A stretch of DNA of 64,000 nucleotides, taken from contig JBLWVL010000002.1 of assembly GCA_048268485.1 (NCBI GenBank), positions 89,193 through 153,192 on the forward strand. Reading direction: 5' to 3'. This DNA comes from Oceanospirillum sp048268485 (GTDB lineage: Bacteria; Pseudomonadota; Gammaproteobacteria; Pseudomonadales; Halomonadaceae). A program made the position numbers and the translations under genes. This document shows positions 7,012 to 16,934 of the stretch, in pieces. The notes beneath the pieces were generated by a model that was given only the letters and a program-made list of their open reading frames with translations, ran no database searches and was not told where the DNA came from. The first letter of the stretch is position 1, and each line of letters begins with the position of its first letter.

Positions 7012-9087
7012 TTACAATTTTCCGTGCTCACGCAGCAGTGCCAGCAGTCCCGCTTCATCCGTGACCTCGACTCCCAGCTCCTGTGCTTTGGTCAGCTTGG
7101 AACCTGCCGCTTCACCGGCAATAACCAGATGGGTCTTTTGAGACACACTACCGGAAACCTTTGCCCCCAGAGCTTCCAGAGCAGCTTTGGCATCGTTACG
7201 CTTCAGCTGATTCAGGGTGCCAGTCAATACCAGAGTTTGTCCTGCCAGCGGCAACTCTTCTACAGGTGGCCGTGCATCAATGGCAGGCCACTGGATGCCC
7301 TCTGCCAGCAGCGCATCCAGCATCTCCAGGTTATGGGGCTGGCGGAAGAAGGTCACGATATGATGTGCCACAATCGGGCCCACATCCGGCACCTCCAGCA
7401 GCTGCTCTTCAGTGGCGTTTCGGATCGTATCCAGGTCGCAGAGGTGCTGCGCCAACTGTTTGGCGGTAACTTCACCCACCTCACGAATACCCAGCGAGTA
7501 GATAAAACGTGGCAGTGTCGTCTGTTTAGCTTTTTGCAGGGCATCGAGCAGATTTTGAGCTGATTTAGGCCCCATACGCTCCAGCGCCGCCACAGCATCC
7601 ACCTTCAGATGGAACAGGTCAGTCAGGCTGTTCACCAACCCTTTATCCACCAGAATCTCCACCAGCTTGTCGCCCAAACCATCCACATCCAATGCTTTGC
7701 GGGAAGCGAAATGCTTGATGCCTTCCTTTCGCTGAGCGGCGCACACCAGACCTCCAGAGCAACGAACCACCGCCTCGCCCTCAGCCCGTTCTGTTTCCGA
7801 GCCGCAAACAGGGCATGTCGCAGGAAAAATAATATCCTTCAGATCATGATTCCCCTCACGGCGCTCCAAAACAACAGAAACAATCTGAGGAATAACATCA
7901 CCGGCACGGCGGACAATCACCGTATCGCCGATCTTAACTCCAAGACGAGCCACTTCATCTGCATTATGCAGTGTTGCATTGGATACAGTGACACCGCCAA
8001 CATAAACCGGCTCAAGACGGGCAACCGGGGTAATCGCACCGGTACGCCCCACCTGAAACTCAACATCCTTCAGCAGGGTCATCTCTTCCTGTGCCGGGAA
8101 TTTATAAGCGATCGCCCAGCGCGGCGCGCGGGAGACAAAGCCAAGCTCCTCCTGCAGGTCCAGTCGGTTGGTTTTAAAGACAATGCCGTCGATCTCAAAG
8201 GCCAGCTGATCACGGCGCTCGCCTAAGTCACGGTAATAATCCAGACAACCCTGAACACCGGTCACTACCTTGAGTTCAGGATTCAGACGGAAGCCCAAAC
8301 CACTCAGTTTCTGCAGCACTTCACTGTGGCGCTCAGGCATAAAACCATCACTGACTTCACCGACACTGTAGGCGCAGAACTCCAGAGGGCGTTTAGCGGT
8401 AATGCGGCTGTCCAGCTGACGCAGACTACCGGCAGCGGCATTGCGCGGGTTCACAAAAACCTTCTCACCGGCTTCAGCTGCGGCCTTATTCAGCTTCTCA
8501 AAGCCCGCTTTCGGCATATAGACTTCGCCACGAACTTCCAGTACTTCAGGCCATTCATTACCATGCAGACGCAGGGGCACCGAGCCGATGGTTTTCACAT
8601 TCTGGGTGATATCTTCACCGGTAGTACCATCGCCGCGGGTCGCTGCCTGAACTAAAAGACCATTCTCGTAACGGATACTCAGTGCAATACCATCCAGTTT
8701 GGGCTCACAGGCGTATTCGATCTCATCCTCAGTTTTCAGGCGCTCTTTGACCCGCTGATTAAAACGACTGAACTCTTCGTCATCAAAAGCATTATCCAAC
8801 GACAACATAGGGATACTGTGGACTACCTGATTAAACGCCGACAGCGGCATAGCTCCAACGCGCTGGGAAGGGGAATCCGGCGACTGCAGCTCGGGGTGTG
8901 CCTCTTCAAGTGCCTGCAGCTGACGCATCATGCGGTCATATTCTGCATCAGGGATACTGGGGGCATCCTGCACGTAGTAACGGTAGTTATGTTCGTTCAG
9001 CTGCTGACGCAGACTCTCAATCCGCTGTTCGTGGGTTGGTTGTTCAGAAGATGATGGTTCTGAGGAGGGGCCAGTCAATAAAGGCAT
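7012..9087 (-). CDS. ligA: NAD-dependent DNA ligase LigA
   Basis: From ATG 9087 the product is 691 residues, close to other bacterial LigA (about 670). Order of domains: Ia domain (HNYRYYVQDAPSIPDAEYD), adenylation domain with the nucleophilic lysine in EPKLDGIALS, an OB fold (GAITPVARLEPVYVGG), a four-cysteine zinc finger (CPVCGS ... CSGGLVC), helix-hairpin-helix repeats, and a C-terminal BRCT domain (LAGQTLVLTGTLNQLKR). It seals nicks in replication and repair using NAD. The frame runs further upstream to 9165, but residues before MPLLTG are unlike LigA and that start would overlap the hairpin at 9157-9180. A weak Shine-Dalgarno (GAG) precedes 9087. It follows zipA, an arrangement I recall from many gammaproteobacteria. 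Confidence 0.97.
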   Translation of the reverse strand: MPLLTGPSSEPSSSEQPTHEQRIESLRQQLNEHNYRYYVQDAPSIPDAEYDRMMRQLQALEEAHPELQSPDSPSQRVGAMPLSAFNQVVHSIPMLSLDNAFDDEEFSRFNQRVKERLKTEDEIEYACEPKLDGIALSIRYENGLLVQAATRGDGTTGEDITQNVKTIGSVPLRLHGNEWPEVLEVRGEVYMPKAGFEKLNKAAAEAGEKVFVNPRNAAAGSLRQLDSRITAKRPLEFCAYSVGEVSDGFMPERHSEVLQKLSGLGFRLNPELKVVTGVQGCLDYYRDLGERRDQLAFEIDGIVFKTNRLDLQEELGFVSRAPRWAIAYKFPAQEEMTLLKDVEFQVGRTGAITPVARLEPVYVGGVTVSNATLHNADEVARLGVKIGDTVIVRRAGDVIPQIVSVVLERREGNHDLKDIIFPATCPVCGSETERAEGEAVVRCSGGLVCAAQRKEGIKHFASRKALDVDGLGDKLVEILVDKGLVNSLTDLFHLKVDAVAALERMGPKSAQNLLDALQKAKQTTLPRFIYSLGIREVGEVTAKQLAQHLCDLDTIRNATEEQLLEVPDVGPIVAHHIVTFFRQPHNLEMLDALLAEGIQWPAIDARPPVEELPLAGQTLVLTGTLNQLKRNDAKAALEALGAKVSGSVSQKTHLVIAGEAAGSKLTKAQELGVEVTDEAGLLALLREHGKL

Positions 9088-9156
9088 AACAATCTCGGTA
9101 CAGGATTTAAAATATAGATCGGTATTCAGTTGTATAAAGGCATCAACCAAAAGCAG

Positions 9157-9180
9157 CAAAACCACCCTGCGGTGGTTTTG
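9157..9180 (-). terminator. Hairpin between zipA and ligA, probable terminator
   Basis: A perfect 10-bp stem (CAAAACCACC / GGTGGTTTTG) has a CTGC loop and is followed on the minus strand by CTGCTTTTGG. The T run is interrupted, so termination may be partial, leaving some readthrough from zipA into ligA. Confidence 0.6.
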
Positions 9181-9278
9181 AAGCCGGTTACAGAGGCAAA
9201 CTGCAACTCTGATAGTTTAACCTGAAGACCATGAAGAAAGAACTTAACCAGTCTATCTCCTCGGCATTTACCTCAGTG

Positions 9279-10844
9279 TCAGCGCATCCGCGCCAGCTGC
9301 TTGCGGCGCTCAAATTCCTGAATCCGCTGTTTGTAGTGTTCTATGGTCTGTGGTGTCATCACACTACGGTTTTCATCTCTCAGTTCACCACTCATGTGCC
9401 GTACAATAACCTTTGCGGTCTCCAGCATCATGGTAAAGCATTCCTGGCTATTGCCTGGGGCCGGTAGGCCCATTACAAAAGAAACGCTCGGAATATAAAG
9501 GTCATCAAGCTGATCAATGTCAAAAACACCGGGCTCTACAGAGCTGAGCATCGAGAACTGAATCTGAGGGCCATCTTCTGTTTTGGCAAAGCGATGGAAC
9601 ACTCCCATAGCGCCTATCTGCATGCCGCACTGCATGACGACATGTAACAGTGCTGCGCCATGGAAACCCCGGTCATCTTTACACTTCACATGCATCATCA
9701 ACAGCTCATCAGCATCTGCAATCTGACCTCGCTCTTCATCTGCACTCAGCAGGAACTTACGCTTAACGGAGGTACTTTTTCTGGCACTACTGCGCTCCAC
9801 GGGCTCTTCATCGATAACGGATGGCTGCTGCGCACTGGCTTGCTTTTGCTTAAGGGCCGCTGCTTTATGGGCCATTTCCTGCTGCTGACGATACTGTCGC
9901 TCAGCCAAACTAATCTCATCTGCAACCGGTACCCGCTGCTTCATGCGCTCTAATGGCCGGGGCCCTGTATGCTTGCCCTGAATACGCCGCACGGCTGCCT
10001 TAACAGGGTCAGTCTCCTCCAGAGCAGCTGCTTCTACCTCAGCTTCTTTCCGTTTCTGTTGTTCCAGCTTTTGCTCTTCCTCCAGACGGCGGGCTTTAGC
10101 TGCAGCAAAACGCTTCTCTAAAGGCTCAAGAGGCTCCAGATCATTCAGGTCATCATCAACCGGATCAAATGCCGTTATATGCAGATTATGATCATCAGAT
10201 ACGGGGGCAGCAGCTCCTTCTGCCTGAGGAGGAACAGCAGGCTCAGCTTCGGCCGGAGAAGTCTCCACAGAAGGAGTATCAGTATCATTAACTGACGCCA
10301 ACTCCGGGTTATTTGTTAATTCAGCCTCATTAAGAGGTGTATCATGCGCATCCGTTAACTCAGCCTCTAACTCAGCCTCCGGGGAGAAGTCCCGTTCCTG
10401 GTCAATATCCGCTTTTCCATCCTCTGACGCTTGTGGATAAATCTCATCATCGGCATCAGAGGTATAGGTATGGTCATTGGCTTCAGTAAAATCTACGACG
10501 TCAGGAGTTTGTTCATCAAAGTACGAAGCCGATTCCTGATCGTAGGGGTCTTCATGTAATGATATATCTGTTTCTGCCTCTGTTGTTTCTGTCTCTGTTT
10601 CAATCTCAACTTCGTGGCGTAATACAGGAATCGGATCATCATCAAACACTTCAACATCATGACTCTTTATCACTCGGGCACCGCCAGAGGGCAACTCTCT
10701 GCGCAGTTGCTCTTGCCGGGCACGTTCCTCTTCATCAACATGCTCACCCTGGGCGTCCGCTTTGCGCATACGCCGGATACCATCGGCTATAATCAGCAAC
10801 AAAATCAAACCACCCAAAACCATCAGCCACTCACGTAAGCCCAT
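9279..10844 (-). CDS. zipA: Cell division protein ZipA
   Basis: This 521-residue protein is bitopic. One N-terminal membrane helix (residues 5-21, LMVLGGLILLLIIADGI) is followed by basic residues and a long acidic, proline- and glutamate-rich linker (about 40-340). The C-terminal ZipA globular domain (about 370-510) contains DELLMMHVKCKDDRGFHGAAL, GMQIGAMGVFHRF and SFVMGLPAPGNSQECF. ZipA anchors FtsZ to the inner membrane at the division site. The linker makes it longer than E. coli ZipA (328 residues), as in other Oceanospirillales and Pseudomonas. It lies 81 bases after smc, the same smc-zipA-ligA order found across gammaproteobacteria. Confidence 0.95.
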   Translation of the reverse strand: MGLREWLMVLGGLILLLIIADGIRRMRKADAQGEHVDEEERARQEQLRRELPSGGARVIKSHDVEVFDDDPIPVLRHEVEIETETETTEAETDISLHEDPYDQESASYFDEQTPDVVDFTEANDHTYTSDADDEIYPQASEDGKADIDQERDFSPEAELEAELTDAHDTPLNEAELTNNPELASVNDTDTPSVETSPAEAEPAVPPQAEGAAAPVSDDHNLHITAFDPVDDDLNDLEPLEPLEKRFAAAKARRLEEEQKLEQQKRKEAEVEAAALEETDPVKAAVRRIQGKHTGPRPLERMKQRVPVADEISLAERQYRQQQEMAHKAAALKQKQASAQQPSVIDEEPVERSSARKSTSVKRKFLLSADEERGQIADADELLMMHVKCKDDRGFHGAALLHVVMQCGMQIGAMGVFHRFAKTEDGPQIQFSMLSSVEPGVFDIDQLDDLYIPSVSFVMGLPAPGNSQECFTMMLETAKVIVRHMSGELRDENRSVMTPQTIEHYKQRIQEFERRKQLARMR

Positions 10845-10925
10845 GCAGTTAAAACCCTGTATAAATAGTTAATTATTGACTCAGATTCATTGACTTTGAC
10901 TATTTTACGCTACAAAAGAAAACAT

Positions 10926-13900
10926 TTATACGTCTACAAGCGCTGTTGCTTCATCTATGTCAACCGCCACAATTCGGGATACCCCTGGCTCCTGCATCGT
11001 TACTCCCATTAAATGATCAGCCATCTCCATAGCAATTTTATTGTGACTGATATAGATAAACTGAAGATGCTCTGACATCTCTTTAACAATATTGGCATAT
11101 CGACCAACATTGGCATCATCCAGAGGTGCATCCACTTCGTCTAACATACAGAACGGGGCTGGGTTCAACTGAAAAATTGAGAAGACCAGGGCAATTGCCG
11201 TCAGGGCTTTTTCCCCCCCGGACAAAAGGTGGATGGTACTGTTTTTCTTACCCGGCGGACGGGCCATGATGGAAACACCGGTTTCCAGCAGATCATCACC
11301 GGTCAGCGCCAACCAGGCACTACCACCACCAAAGACTTTAGGAAACAGGCGCTGCAGCCAACCGTTCACCTCATCAAAGGTCTGCTTGAAGCGCTGACGG
11401 GTTTCTTTGTCGATCTTACGAATCGCACTTTCTAACATACCCAGAGCCTGAGTCAGTTCATCATGCTGAGCATCCAGGTACTGTTTACGCTCCAGCTGGG
11501 CTTCATACTCTTCTATCGCCGCTAGGTTAATGGCACCCAGTCGTTTGATCTTTTCACTGACCTCGTTCTGCTGTTCCTGCCAGCTGTTCGCTGTGGCATC
11601 CTCCGGCAGACCGTTGAGCAGATCATCCAGATCACCACCTATCTCATCCAACTGCTCATTGATACCTTCACGCTGTACCGACAGTGCCTGCTGTTGCATA
11701 CGCATTTTTTCCAGCTCGGTACGCACCCGCTCCAGATCCCGTTCGTGTTCTGTGCGGCTTTTTTCCAGCTGACGCATGGCATCATTCAGCTGATGAGCTT
11801 TTTCACGTACACTCATCAGCTTCTGCTCTTCCTCTGCTTTACGTTCGATCAACTCATCCAGCAGGAGTTCGCTGTCTTCCTTCGGCTCCTGTACATCTTC
11901 CAGATGCATCAGCAGGTCTTCACGTTTTTCCCGCAGACGTTCCAGCTGCTGCTCGATGCGCTCAATGCCTTTCTCTGCCAGCTGCTTCTGACCGGTCAGT
12001 TCCTGACGTCGTAATGCCAGCTGGTGCAGTTTGTCACGCTCAAGACGGACGGCCTGGCGCTTCTGTTCGTAAACTTCTTTTGTTCGGTTTCGGTCGGCCT
12101 GCAGATGCTCCCGCTCTTCCGAGAACTGCTCCACCTGCTCCAGCGCCAGCTGCCAGTTTTCACGGGCCTCTTCCAGCAGATTTTGCTCTTCTTCTTCCCG
12201 CGCCTGAATCTGCGCCAGCTCTTCATTCAGATGGCGCTGACGATCGTTAAACTGTTCTTGCTTCAATTGGCGGGTACGGATCTGACCATCCCATTCACTT
12301 TTCTGACGCTGAACCGACATGCGCTGATCCGCCAACTGACCGGCACGGTTTTCCAGTTCCTGCTGTCGGCTCTTTAGCTGATCCAGAATTTCGTCCAGCT
12401 CTACCAGACGCTCACGCCCAATCTTCAGATCCTGTTCCAACTGTTCGATATCCCGGGCACGGTTCAGCACACCGGCTGCCTGGGTATTACCTCTGTGATA
12501 ACGCAGCCAACCGTGACCAAGCCAGAGACCTTCTTCGCTGATCACTGAATAACCCAAGGGTAACTGAGCCAGTCGCTGTATACCCGCCTCCACAGAGTCG
12601 ACCACAACCACCTGCAACAGACGCTCCGGCAGCTCTCCCTGATTGACGGATACCTGAGCAGCCAGGGTCTCGTTTTCACTGACATTAGCAGCCAGTTGCG
12701 GCCGAGGATAATCGGAAGCGATAAAGGTAAAATCCACTTTGTCGCGTTCAAGGAGACCATTGGCCAGCTCCGGTAGTTGCAGCTGCTTGCAGGTTAAGCC
12801 CTGTAACTGTGCTTCCAATACCGTTTCCACTGCTTGCGCCCAACGGGGTGCGACTTCAAGAACTTCGGCCAGTTTTGGTGCTTCGGATAACCCTTGACGG
12901 GCCAACCAGGACTGCTGGGCAGGATCATCCTCAGCTAAAGCAGCATCCTGCAGCGCCTGCAGTGAGGCCAGGCGACCTGAGTTAACCTGCAGCTGTTCCT
13001 GCAGGTTTTCACGCTCTTTCTGACGCTCGGCCATCTGCTCACGGCAGGTTTGTAAGGACTCTTTCTGAGTCTCTGCATCCTCTTCCAGAGATTCCAGCTG
13101 AAGCTCAAATTCCAGTGCAGTTTCCTGCATCAACTCCAGTTCTTCGTCATTCTCTTCTGGAGCCTCCAGACCATTAAGCTGGTCATGCACACGGGCATAA
13201 CGCTGCTTCAGATCGTTCAAAGAGCGCTCATACTGCTGAATATTGGATTGCGACAGCTCCGCATCTCTGCGGTACTGCTGATCTTTCTGGTTAAAACTGT
13301 CCCAACGGTGCTGCCACTGCTGCACGTTTTCTTCCGCTTCTTCCAGCGCCATCTCCAGTGCTTCACTGGCTTCCTGCTGCATCTCAAATTCAGGTTCCAG
13401 TTCATCCAGCAGCAACATCACATCCTGCAGGCGCTCTTTGTCCTGCTGCTGCTCCTGGTGGTTTTCCTGAATTTGACGATCTACGTCCAGCAAATCAGTA
13501 TGCAGCTGCTGCCCTCGCTGTTTCTGGTGGGTCATTTGCTGTTCAAGGCGGGAGATCTGGTTGCCTAATTCGTAGAAGCTGGCCTGAAATTGCTCCAGCT
13601 GCTCGTTGGCTTCCTGATGCTGTTGGCGGCTTTCTTCGATCTCGCTTTCCGCACGACGCAAGGCAAAGAGGTGTTTCTCGGAGCGAATTTCAAGATCGCT
13701 GATCACAGCGGCATACTGACGGACCTGCACATCCAGATCTCGCCAACGAATCGCCCGTAGCTGACCTTTTAAGCGACGTTCCTGAGCCTTCAATTCGCGG
13801 TAACGGTGCGCCGCTTCCGCCTGACGCTGCAAACGTTGCAGCTGGCGTTCCAGCTCATCACGGATATCCTGCAGGCGCTCCAGGTTTTCGTGGGTGCGGC

Positions 13901-14453
13901 GCATCCGGTTTTCAGTCTCCCGGCGACGCTCTTTATATTTGGATATACCGGCGGCTTCTTCGATGGTGTTACGCAACTCTTCCGGTTTGGCTTCAATCAG
14001 ACGGGAGATCATCCCCTGCTCGATAATGGCATAACTACGGGAACCAAGACCCGTGCCGAGAAAGATTTCGGTGATGTCTTTACGGCGGCATTTGGTGCCA
14101 TTGAGATAATAACTGGACTGACCTTCCCGGGTAACCTGACGTTTCAGGGCGATCTCAGCATATTGACCATACTGACCTTTCAGAGTGCCATCGCTATTAT
14201 CAAACACCAGCTCAATAGATGCCTGTCCAACGGGTTTACGGGCGGTGGAACCGTTGAAGATAACATCCGTCATGGACTCGCCACGCAGGTGCTTAGCTGA
14301 GCTCTCTCCCATCACCCAGCGTACGGCATCAATAATATTGGATTTACCGCAGCCATTCGGGCCAACCACACAGGTCATGTTTTTAGTGAAAGGCACCGTG
14401 GTGGGGTCGACAAAGGATTTGAACCCTGCCAATCGAATACATTTTAGCCGCAT
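10926..14453 (-). CDS. smc: Chromosome segregation ATPase SMC
   Basis: The 1175-residue length is typical of bacterial SMC. The N-terminal head has Walker A GPNGCGKSN (about residues 32-40). Two long coiled coils rich in E, Q, R and L flank a hinge domain around residues 500-640. The C-terminal head has the ABC signature LLSGGEKALTAIAL and Walker B PFCMLDEVDAPLDDAN. It folds and helps segregate the chromosome. Gammaproteobacteria of this group use SMC rather than MukB, which supports the non-enterobacterial assignment. The scpA/scpB kleisin genes are not in this window. It is separated from the upstream ccm operon by a terminator. Confidence 0.97.
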   Translation of the reverse strand: MRLKCIRLAGFKSFVDPTTVPFTKNMTCVVGPNGCGKSNIIDAVRWVMGESSAKHLRGESMTDVIFNGSTARKPVGQASIELVFDNSDGTLKGQYGQYAEIALKRQVTREGQSSYYLNGTKCRRKDITEIFLGTGLGSRSYAIIEQGMISRLIEAKPEELRNTIEEAAGISKYKERRRETENRMRRTHENLERLQDIRDELERQLQRLQRQAEAAHRYRELKAQERRLKGQLRAIRWRDLDVQVRQYAAVISDLEIRSEKHLFALRRAESEIEESRQQHQEANEQLEQFQASFYELGNQISRLEQQMTHQKQRGQQLHTDLLDVDRQIQENHQEQQQDKERLQDVMLLLDELEPEFEMQQEASEALEMALEEAEENVQQWQHRWDSFNQKDQQYRRDAELSQSNIQQYERSLNDLKQRYARVHDQLNGLEAPEENDEELELMQETALEFELQLESLEEDAETQKESLQTCREQMAERQKERENLQEQLQVNSGRLASLQALQDAALAEDDPAQQSWLARQGLSEAPKLAEVLEVAPRWAQAVETVLEAQLQGLTCKQLQLPELANGLLERDKVDFTFIASDYPRPQLAANVSENETLAAQVSVNQGELPERLLQVVVVDSVEAGIQRLAQLPLGYSVISEEGLWLGHGWLRYHRGNTQAAGVLNRARDIEQLEQDLKIGRERLVELDEILDQLKSRQQELENRAGQLADQRMSVQRQKSEWDGQIRTRQLKQEQFNDRQRHLNEELAQIQAREEEEQNLLEEARENWQLALEQVEQFSEEREHLQADRNRTKEVYEQKRQAVRLERDKLHQLALRRQELTGQKQLAEKGIERIEQQLERLREKREDLLMHLEDVQEPKEDSELLLDELIERKAEEEQKLMSVREKAHQLNDAMRQLEKSRTEHERDLERVRTELEKMRMQQQALSVQREGINEQLDEIGGDLDDLLNGLPEDATANSWQEQQNEVSEKIKRLGAINLAAIEEYEAQLERKQYLDAQHDELTQALGMLESAIRKIDKETRQRFKQTFDEVNGWLQRLFPKVFGGGSAWLALTGDDLLETGVSIMARPPGKKNSTIHLLSGGEKALTAIALVFSIFQLNPAPFCMLDEVDAPLDDANVGRYANIVKEMSEHLQFIYISHNKIAMEMADHLMGVTMQEPGVSRIVAVDIDEATALVDV

Positions 14454-14503
14454 AGCCTGCCGTTACCTGAGTCCCTGTTGCATTTTTTCGGGTACAAAAC
14501 AAA

Positions 14504-14523
14504 GCAGGGCTAAAAAGCCCTGC
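14504..14523 (-). terminator. Intrinsic terminator after the ccm operon
   Basis: An 8-bp stem (GCAGGGCT / AGCCCTGC) with an AAAA loop is followed on the minus strand by TTTGTTTTGT. It lies between the end of ccmI and the start of smc. Confidence 0.75.
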
Positions 14524-14589
14524 CTTATTATTGTGCTGTTTTCTGCCGCCGGACAGCACTTAATAATACCATCCGCCCGGCAGTTAAGA

Positions 14590-15822
14590 TTACTGAATCT
14601 GATCTGTGATGACCAGCTTCACAACCTCTTTGTGACTCACCAGATAGGGGCCACTCATCCCCTGCCAATCACCGGACTGAGGCTCCGGCGTCCCTCCCTT
14701 GGCAATACGAGCCGTCAGGTTAACCTGCTCGGCACTGGACAGGCGCGCCATAGGGGCAACCGCCATGGAATCATCCAATGTAATCGTTATTGGCAGATCC
14801 GCTACTGTCAGACGGGCTGCGGCCAGCGGCATTGGAGGCCCACCCTGAGGCGCCCGGGCAAAGATAAAGACGGTATCTGTTGAACTTGCTGCAGCTTTTG
14901 CTGCATCGCTCAGATTCACTTCAATTTTAATGGAAGGCCCGACAACAGCCATATCCGCCGTTTCACCCTGTTCTTCCAGGCGACGCACGGCTTCGCTGAC
15001 ACCAGCACGGATCGCATTCGCACTGTTCGGATCTCCAATAAATTTCAGCGCCTGCTGCCAATAACTGATCGCTTCACGATAATCACCCGACTCAAAGGCA
15101 GAGATACCACGCAGCCCCAGTGCAGCAGCCTCATTTGGATCCGCTTGTAATGCTTCATCCAATAAAGCATCGATCTGAGGCGTCATCACATTCTGGTTCG
15201 CAAAATAAAGAGCCTGAGCATACTGAGCCAGTGCAACAGCACTACGCCCATCGATACGGATCACTTCTTTAATCGCATCTGCTGCATCGGCAAAACGTCC
15301 CATATTCATATAGGTACGCGCCAGCAGGAACCAGCCATCGGCACTATCAGGGTTTTGCTTAAGACTCTGTTCAAGACGGCCAACCAGCTCTTCCACTGAA
15401 GGCATATCACCATTTTGTCGCTCTAATGCCAGGGCAACACCACCGCTATTACCTTTAACAAAGTACCAGCCTACAGAGCTTACCAGAACCAGGCCGATCA
15501 ACACTAAACTCAGTAGAATACCCGGTCGGGTAGAGCGTAAAACCGGAATATCTTTATCGCCCACATCATCCAGCAGAGTCTGTTCCAACTCTGATTTCAT
15601 CTGTTCAAACTGTTCCGGTAGCAGGTTACCCTGCTCCAGCTCATTGTTCAGCTCCTGCAGTCGTTGACGAAACATCGCCACATTCTGCTCAGTTAGCTCT
15701 TCTTCCGTCAGGCTTTGGGCCTGGTTACGGTTTCTTACCAGAGGCAGCAATACAAAGATGGCTGCCAGTGCAGACATAGCTGCAATACCGATCCAGAGAG
15801 GTGTCATATCTCTTAAACTCAA
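14590..15822 (-). CDS. ccmI: Cytochrome c maturation protein CcmI
   Basis: This 410-residue protein has two N-terminal membrane helices (about residues 8-27 and 95-115) separated by a cytoplasmic loop, then tetratricopeptide repeats (about 150-290; for example ADGWFLLARTYMNMGRFADA and AAALGLRGISAFESGDYREA). A C-terminal periplasmic domain follows. CcmI holds the apocytochrome c C-terminus and passes it to the CcmF/H haem ligation complex. It is the last gene of the ccm operon, about 70 bases after ccmH. Length and architecture match the Pseudomonas CycH/CcmI type, in which CcmI is a separate gene rather than fused to CcmH as in E. coli. Confidence 0.9.
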   Translation of the reverse strand: MSLRDMTPLWIGIAAMSALAAIFVLLPLVRNRNQAQSLTEEELTEQNVAMFRQRLQELNNELEQGNLLPEQFEQMKSELEQTLLDDVGDKDIPVLRSTRPGILLSLVLIGLVLVSSVGWYFVKGNSGGVALALERQNGDMPSVEELVGRLEQSLKQNPDSADGWFLLARTYMNMGRFADAADAIKEVIRIDGRSAVALAQYAQALYFANQNVMTPQIDALLDEALQADPNEAAALGLRGISAFESGDYREAISYWQQALKFIGDPNSANAIRAGVSEAVRRLEEQGETADMAVVGPSIKIEVNLSDAAKAAASSTDTVFIFARAPQGGPPMPLAAARLTVADLPITITLDDSMAVAPMARLSSAEQVNLTARIAKGGTPEPQSGDWQGMSGPYLVSHKEVVKLVITDQIQ

Positions 15823-15894
15823 CTATCGGTGAATCCAACGCCAGCGTACCGGCGACGTGTAGTGCTTTAAAACATACTCACATTTGATCCGACA

Positions 15895-16395
15895 TCAGTC
15901 CGAATGCTTATTCAGCAATTTGTTCAGCCGCTCGCGATCTTCTTCTGAAATCTGCTGGGCATCTTTCGCTGCTTTGCGATTGCCACGCAGCAAGAAAAAA
16001 ACAACCATGCCCGCCAGAAGCAGTAGTGCGAATGGACCGAACCAGAGCAGATAGGTCAGTGAGTTTACCGGCGGCTCGTACAGCACAAAATTGCCGTAGC
16101 GGGCGACCATAAAGTCAAGAATTTCATCATCGGTATACCCTTCGTTCAACAAGCGGTAAACCTGCTGACGCAGATCCGCAGCGATACCGGCATCGGAGTC
16201 AATGATGTTCTGGTTCTGACATTTCGGACAACGCAGTACCGCTGCTAACTCCTGATAACGGGTGCGCAGCTCATCATTTTTAAATTCGAAGGCATCGATA
16301 GTTGCCTGAACAGCCGGAGCGTAGGAAAGCGCAGCAACTGCGGACAGAGCAATCAGCAGAGCCAACCACAGAGCTTTTATCTTGTTCAGCGCCAT
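15895..16395 (-). CDS. ccmH: Cytochrome c-type biogenesis protein CcmH
   Basis: The protein has 166 residues from ATG 16395. It has an N-terminal signal or anchor helix (about 8-28), a periplasmic three-helix domain with the thiol pair C56/C59 in LRCPKCQNQNI, and a C-terminal membrane helix (about 97-118). It reduces or holds the CXXCH cysteines of apocytochrome c for haem attachment. The frame can be read from 16413, but ATG 16395 has AGGTG seven bases upstream and gives a normal signal sequence. This Shine-Dalgarno overlaps the ccmG stop region, which implies coupled translation. Confidence 0.92.
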   Translation of the reverse strand: MALNKIKALWLALLIALSAVAALSYAPAVQATIDAFEFKNDELRTRYQELAAVLRCPKCQNQNIIDSDAGIAADLRQQVYRLLNEGYTDDEILDFMVARYGNFVLYEPPVNSLTYLLWFGPFALLLLAGMVVFFLLRGNRKAAKDAQQISEEDRERLNKLLNKHSD

Positions 16396-16403
16396 GCGTT
16401 CAC

Positions 16404-16934
16404 CTACCTCCATTTGTTAACTTCCGGCAGTAACTCGTTCAGCCAGACCTGACGGTCAATCACCCCCACAAAGCGATAGCGGACAATACCGTCTTTATCG
16501 ACAATATAGGTTTCCGGTGCGCCATAAACGCCAAGATCAAGACCAACACGACCATCCTCATCAAACAGGCTGAACTGGTAAGGGTCCATATATTCATCCA
16601 GCCAACGGATCGCTTCCGGGCGGGTATCCTTGTAATTCAGACCGAAGATTTTCAGACCACTCTCTTTAGCAATACGCACCAGCTCCGGATGCTCCTGCCG
16701 GCAGGCTACACACCAGGTTGCCCAGACGTTAACCAGAGACACCTCACCTTTAAGGGCGTCTGCAGTAATCGATGCGTTCTCATTTTTCACGGTGCTCAGA
16801 TTGAAAGCAGGGAATGGCTTACCGACCAAAGCTGAAGGAAGTTCACGAGGGTCGAGTTTCAGGCCCTGCCAGAGAAAAATACCCATAATGAAAAAGATCA
16901 CCAGTGGGATAAAAAACATCAGACGGCGCTTCAC
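16404..16934 (-). CDS. ccmG: Thiol:disulfide interchange protein CcmG/DsbE
   Basis: This 176-residue periplasmic thioredoxin-like protein is anchored by one N-terminal helix (residues 5-22). The active site is WCVAC (C75, C78) within VNVWATWCVACRQEHPEL, and the CcmG-typical acidic, GVYGAPETYIVD cis-proline region lies near residue 135. It supplies electrons to keep apocytochrome cysteines reduced. The gene overlaps ccmF by four bases, indicating translational coupling. Confidence 0.95.
   Translation of the reverse strand: MKRRLMFFIPLVIFFIMGIFLWQGLKLDPRELPSALVGKPFPAFNLSTVKNENASITADALKGEVSLVNVWATWCVACRQEHPELVRIAKESGLKIFGLNYKDTRPEAIRWLDEYMDPYQFSLFDEDGRVGLDLGVYGAPETYIVDKDGIVRYRFVGVIDRQVWLNELLPEVNKWR

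Noticed and set aside
7609..8226. A 205-codon plus-strand frame opposite ligA
   Set aside because: ligA is complete and conserved; this frame has no ribosome site or known motif.
11684..12250. A 188-codon plus-strand frame opposite smc
   Set aside because: It lies in the coiled-coil coding part of smc; Ala/Pro-rich composition is a mirror of Glu/Gln/Arg codons.
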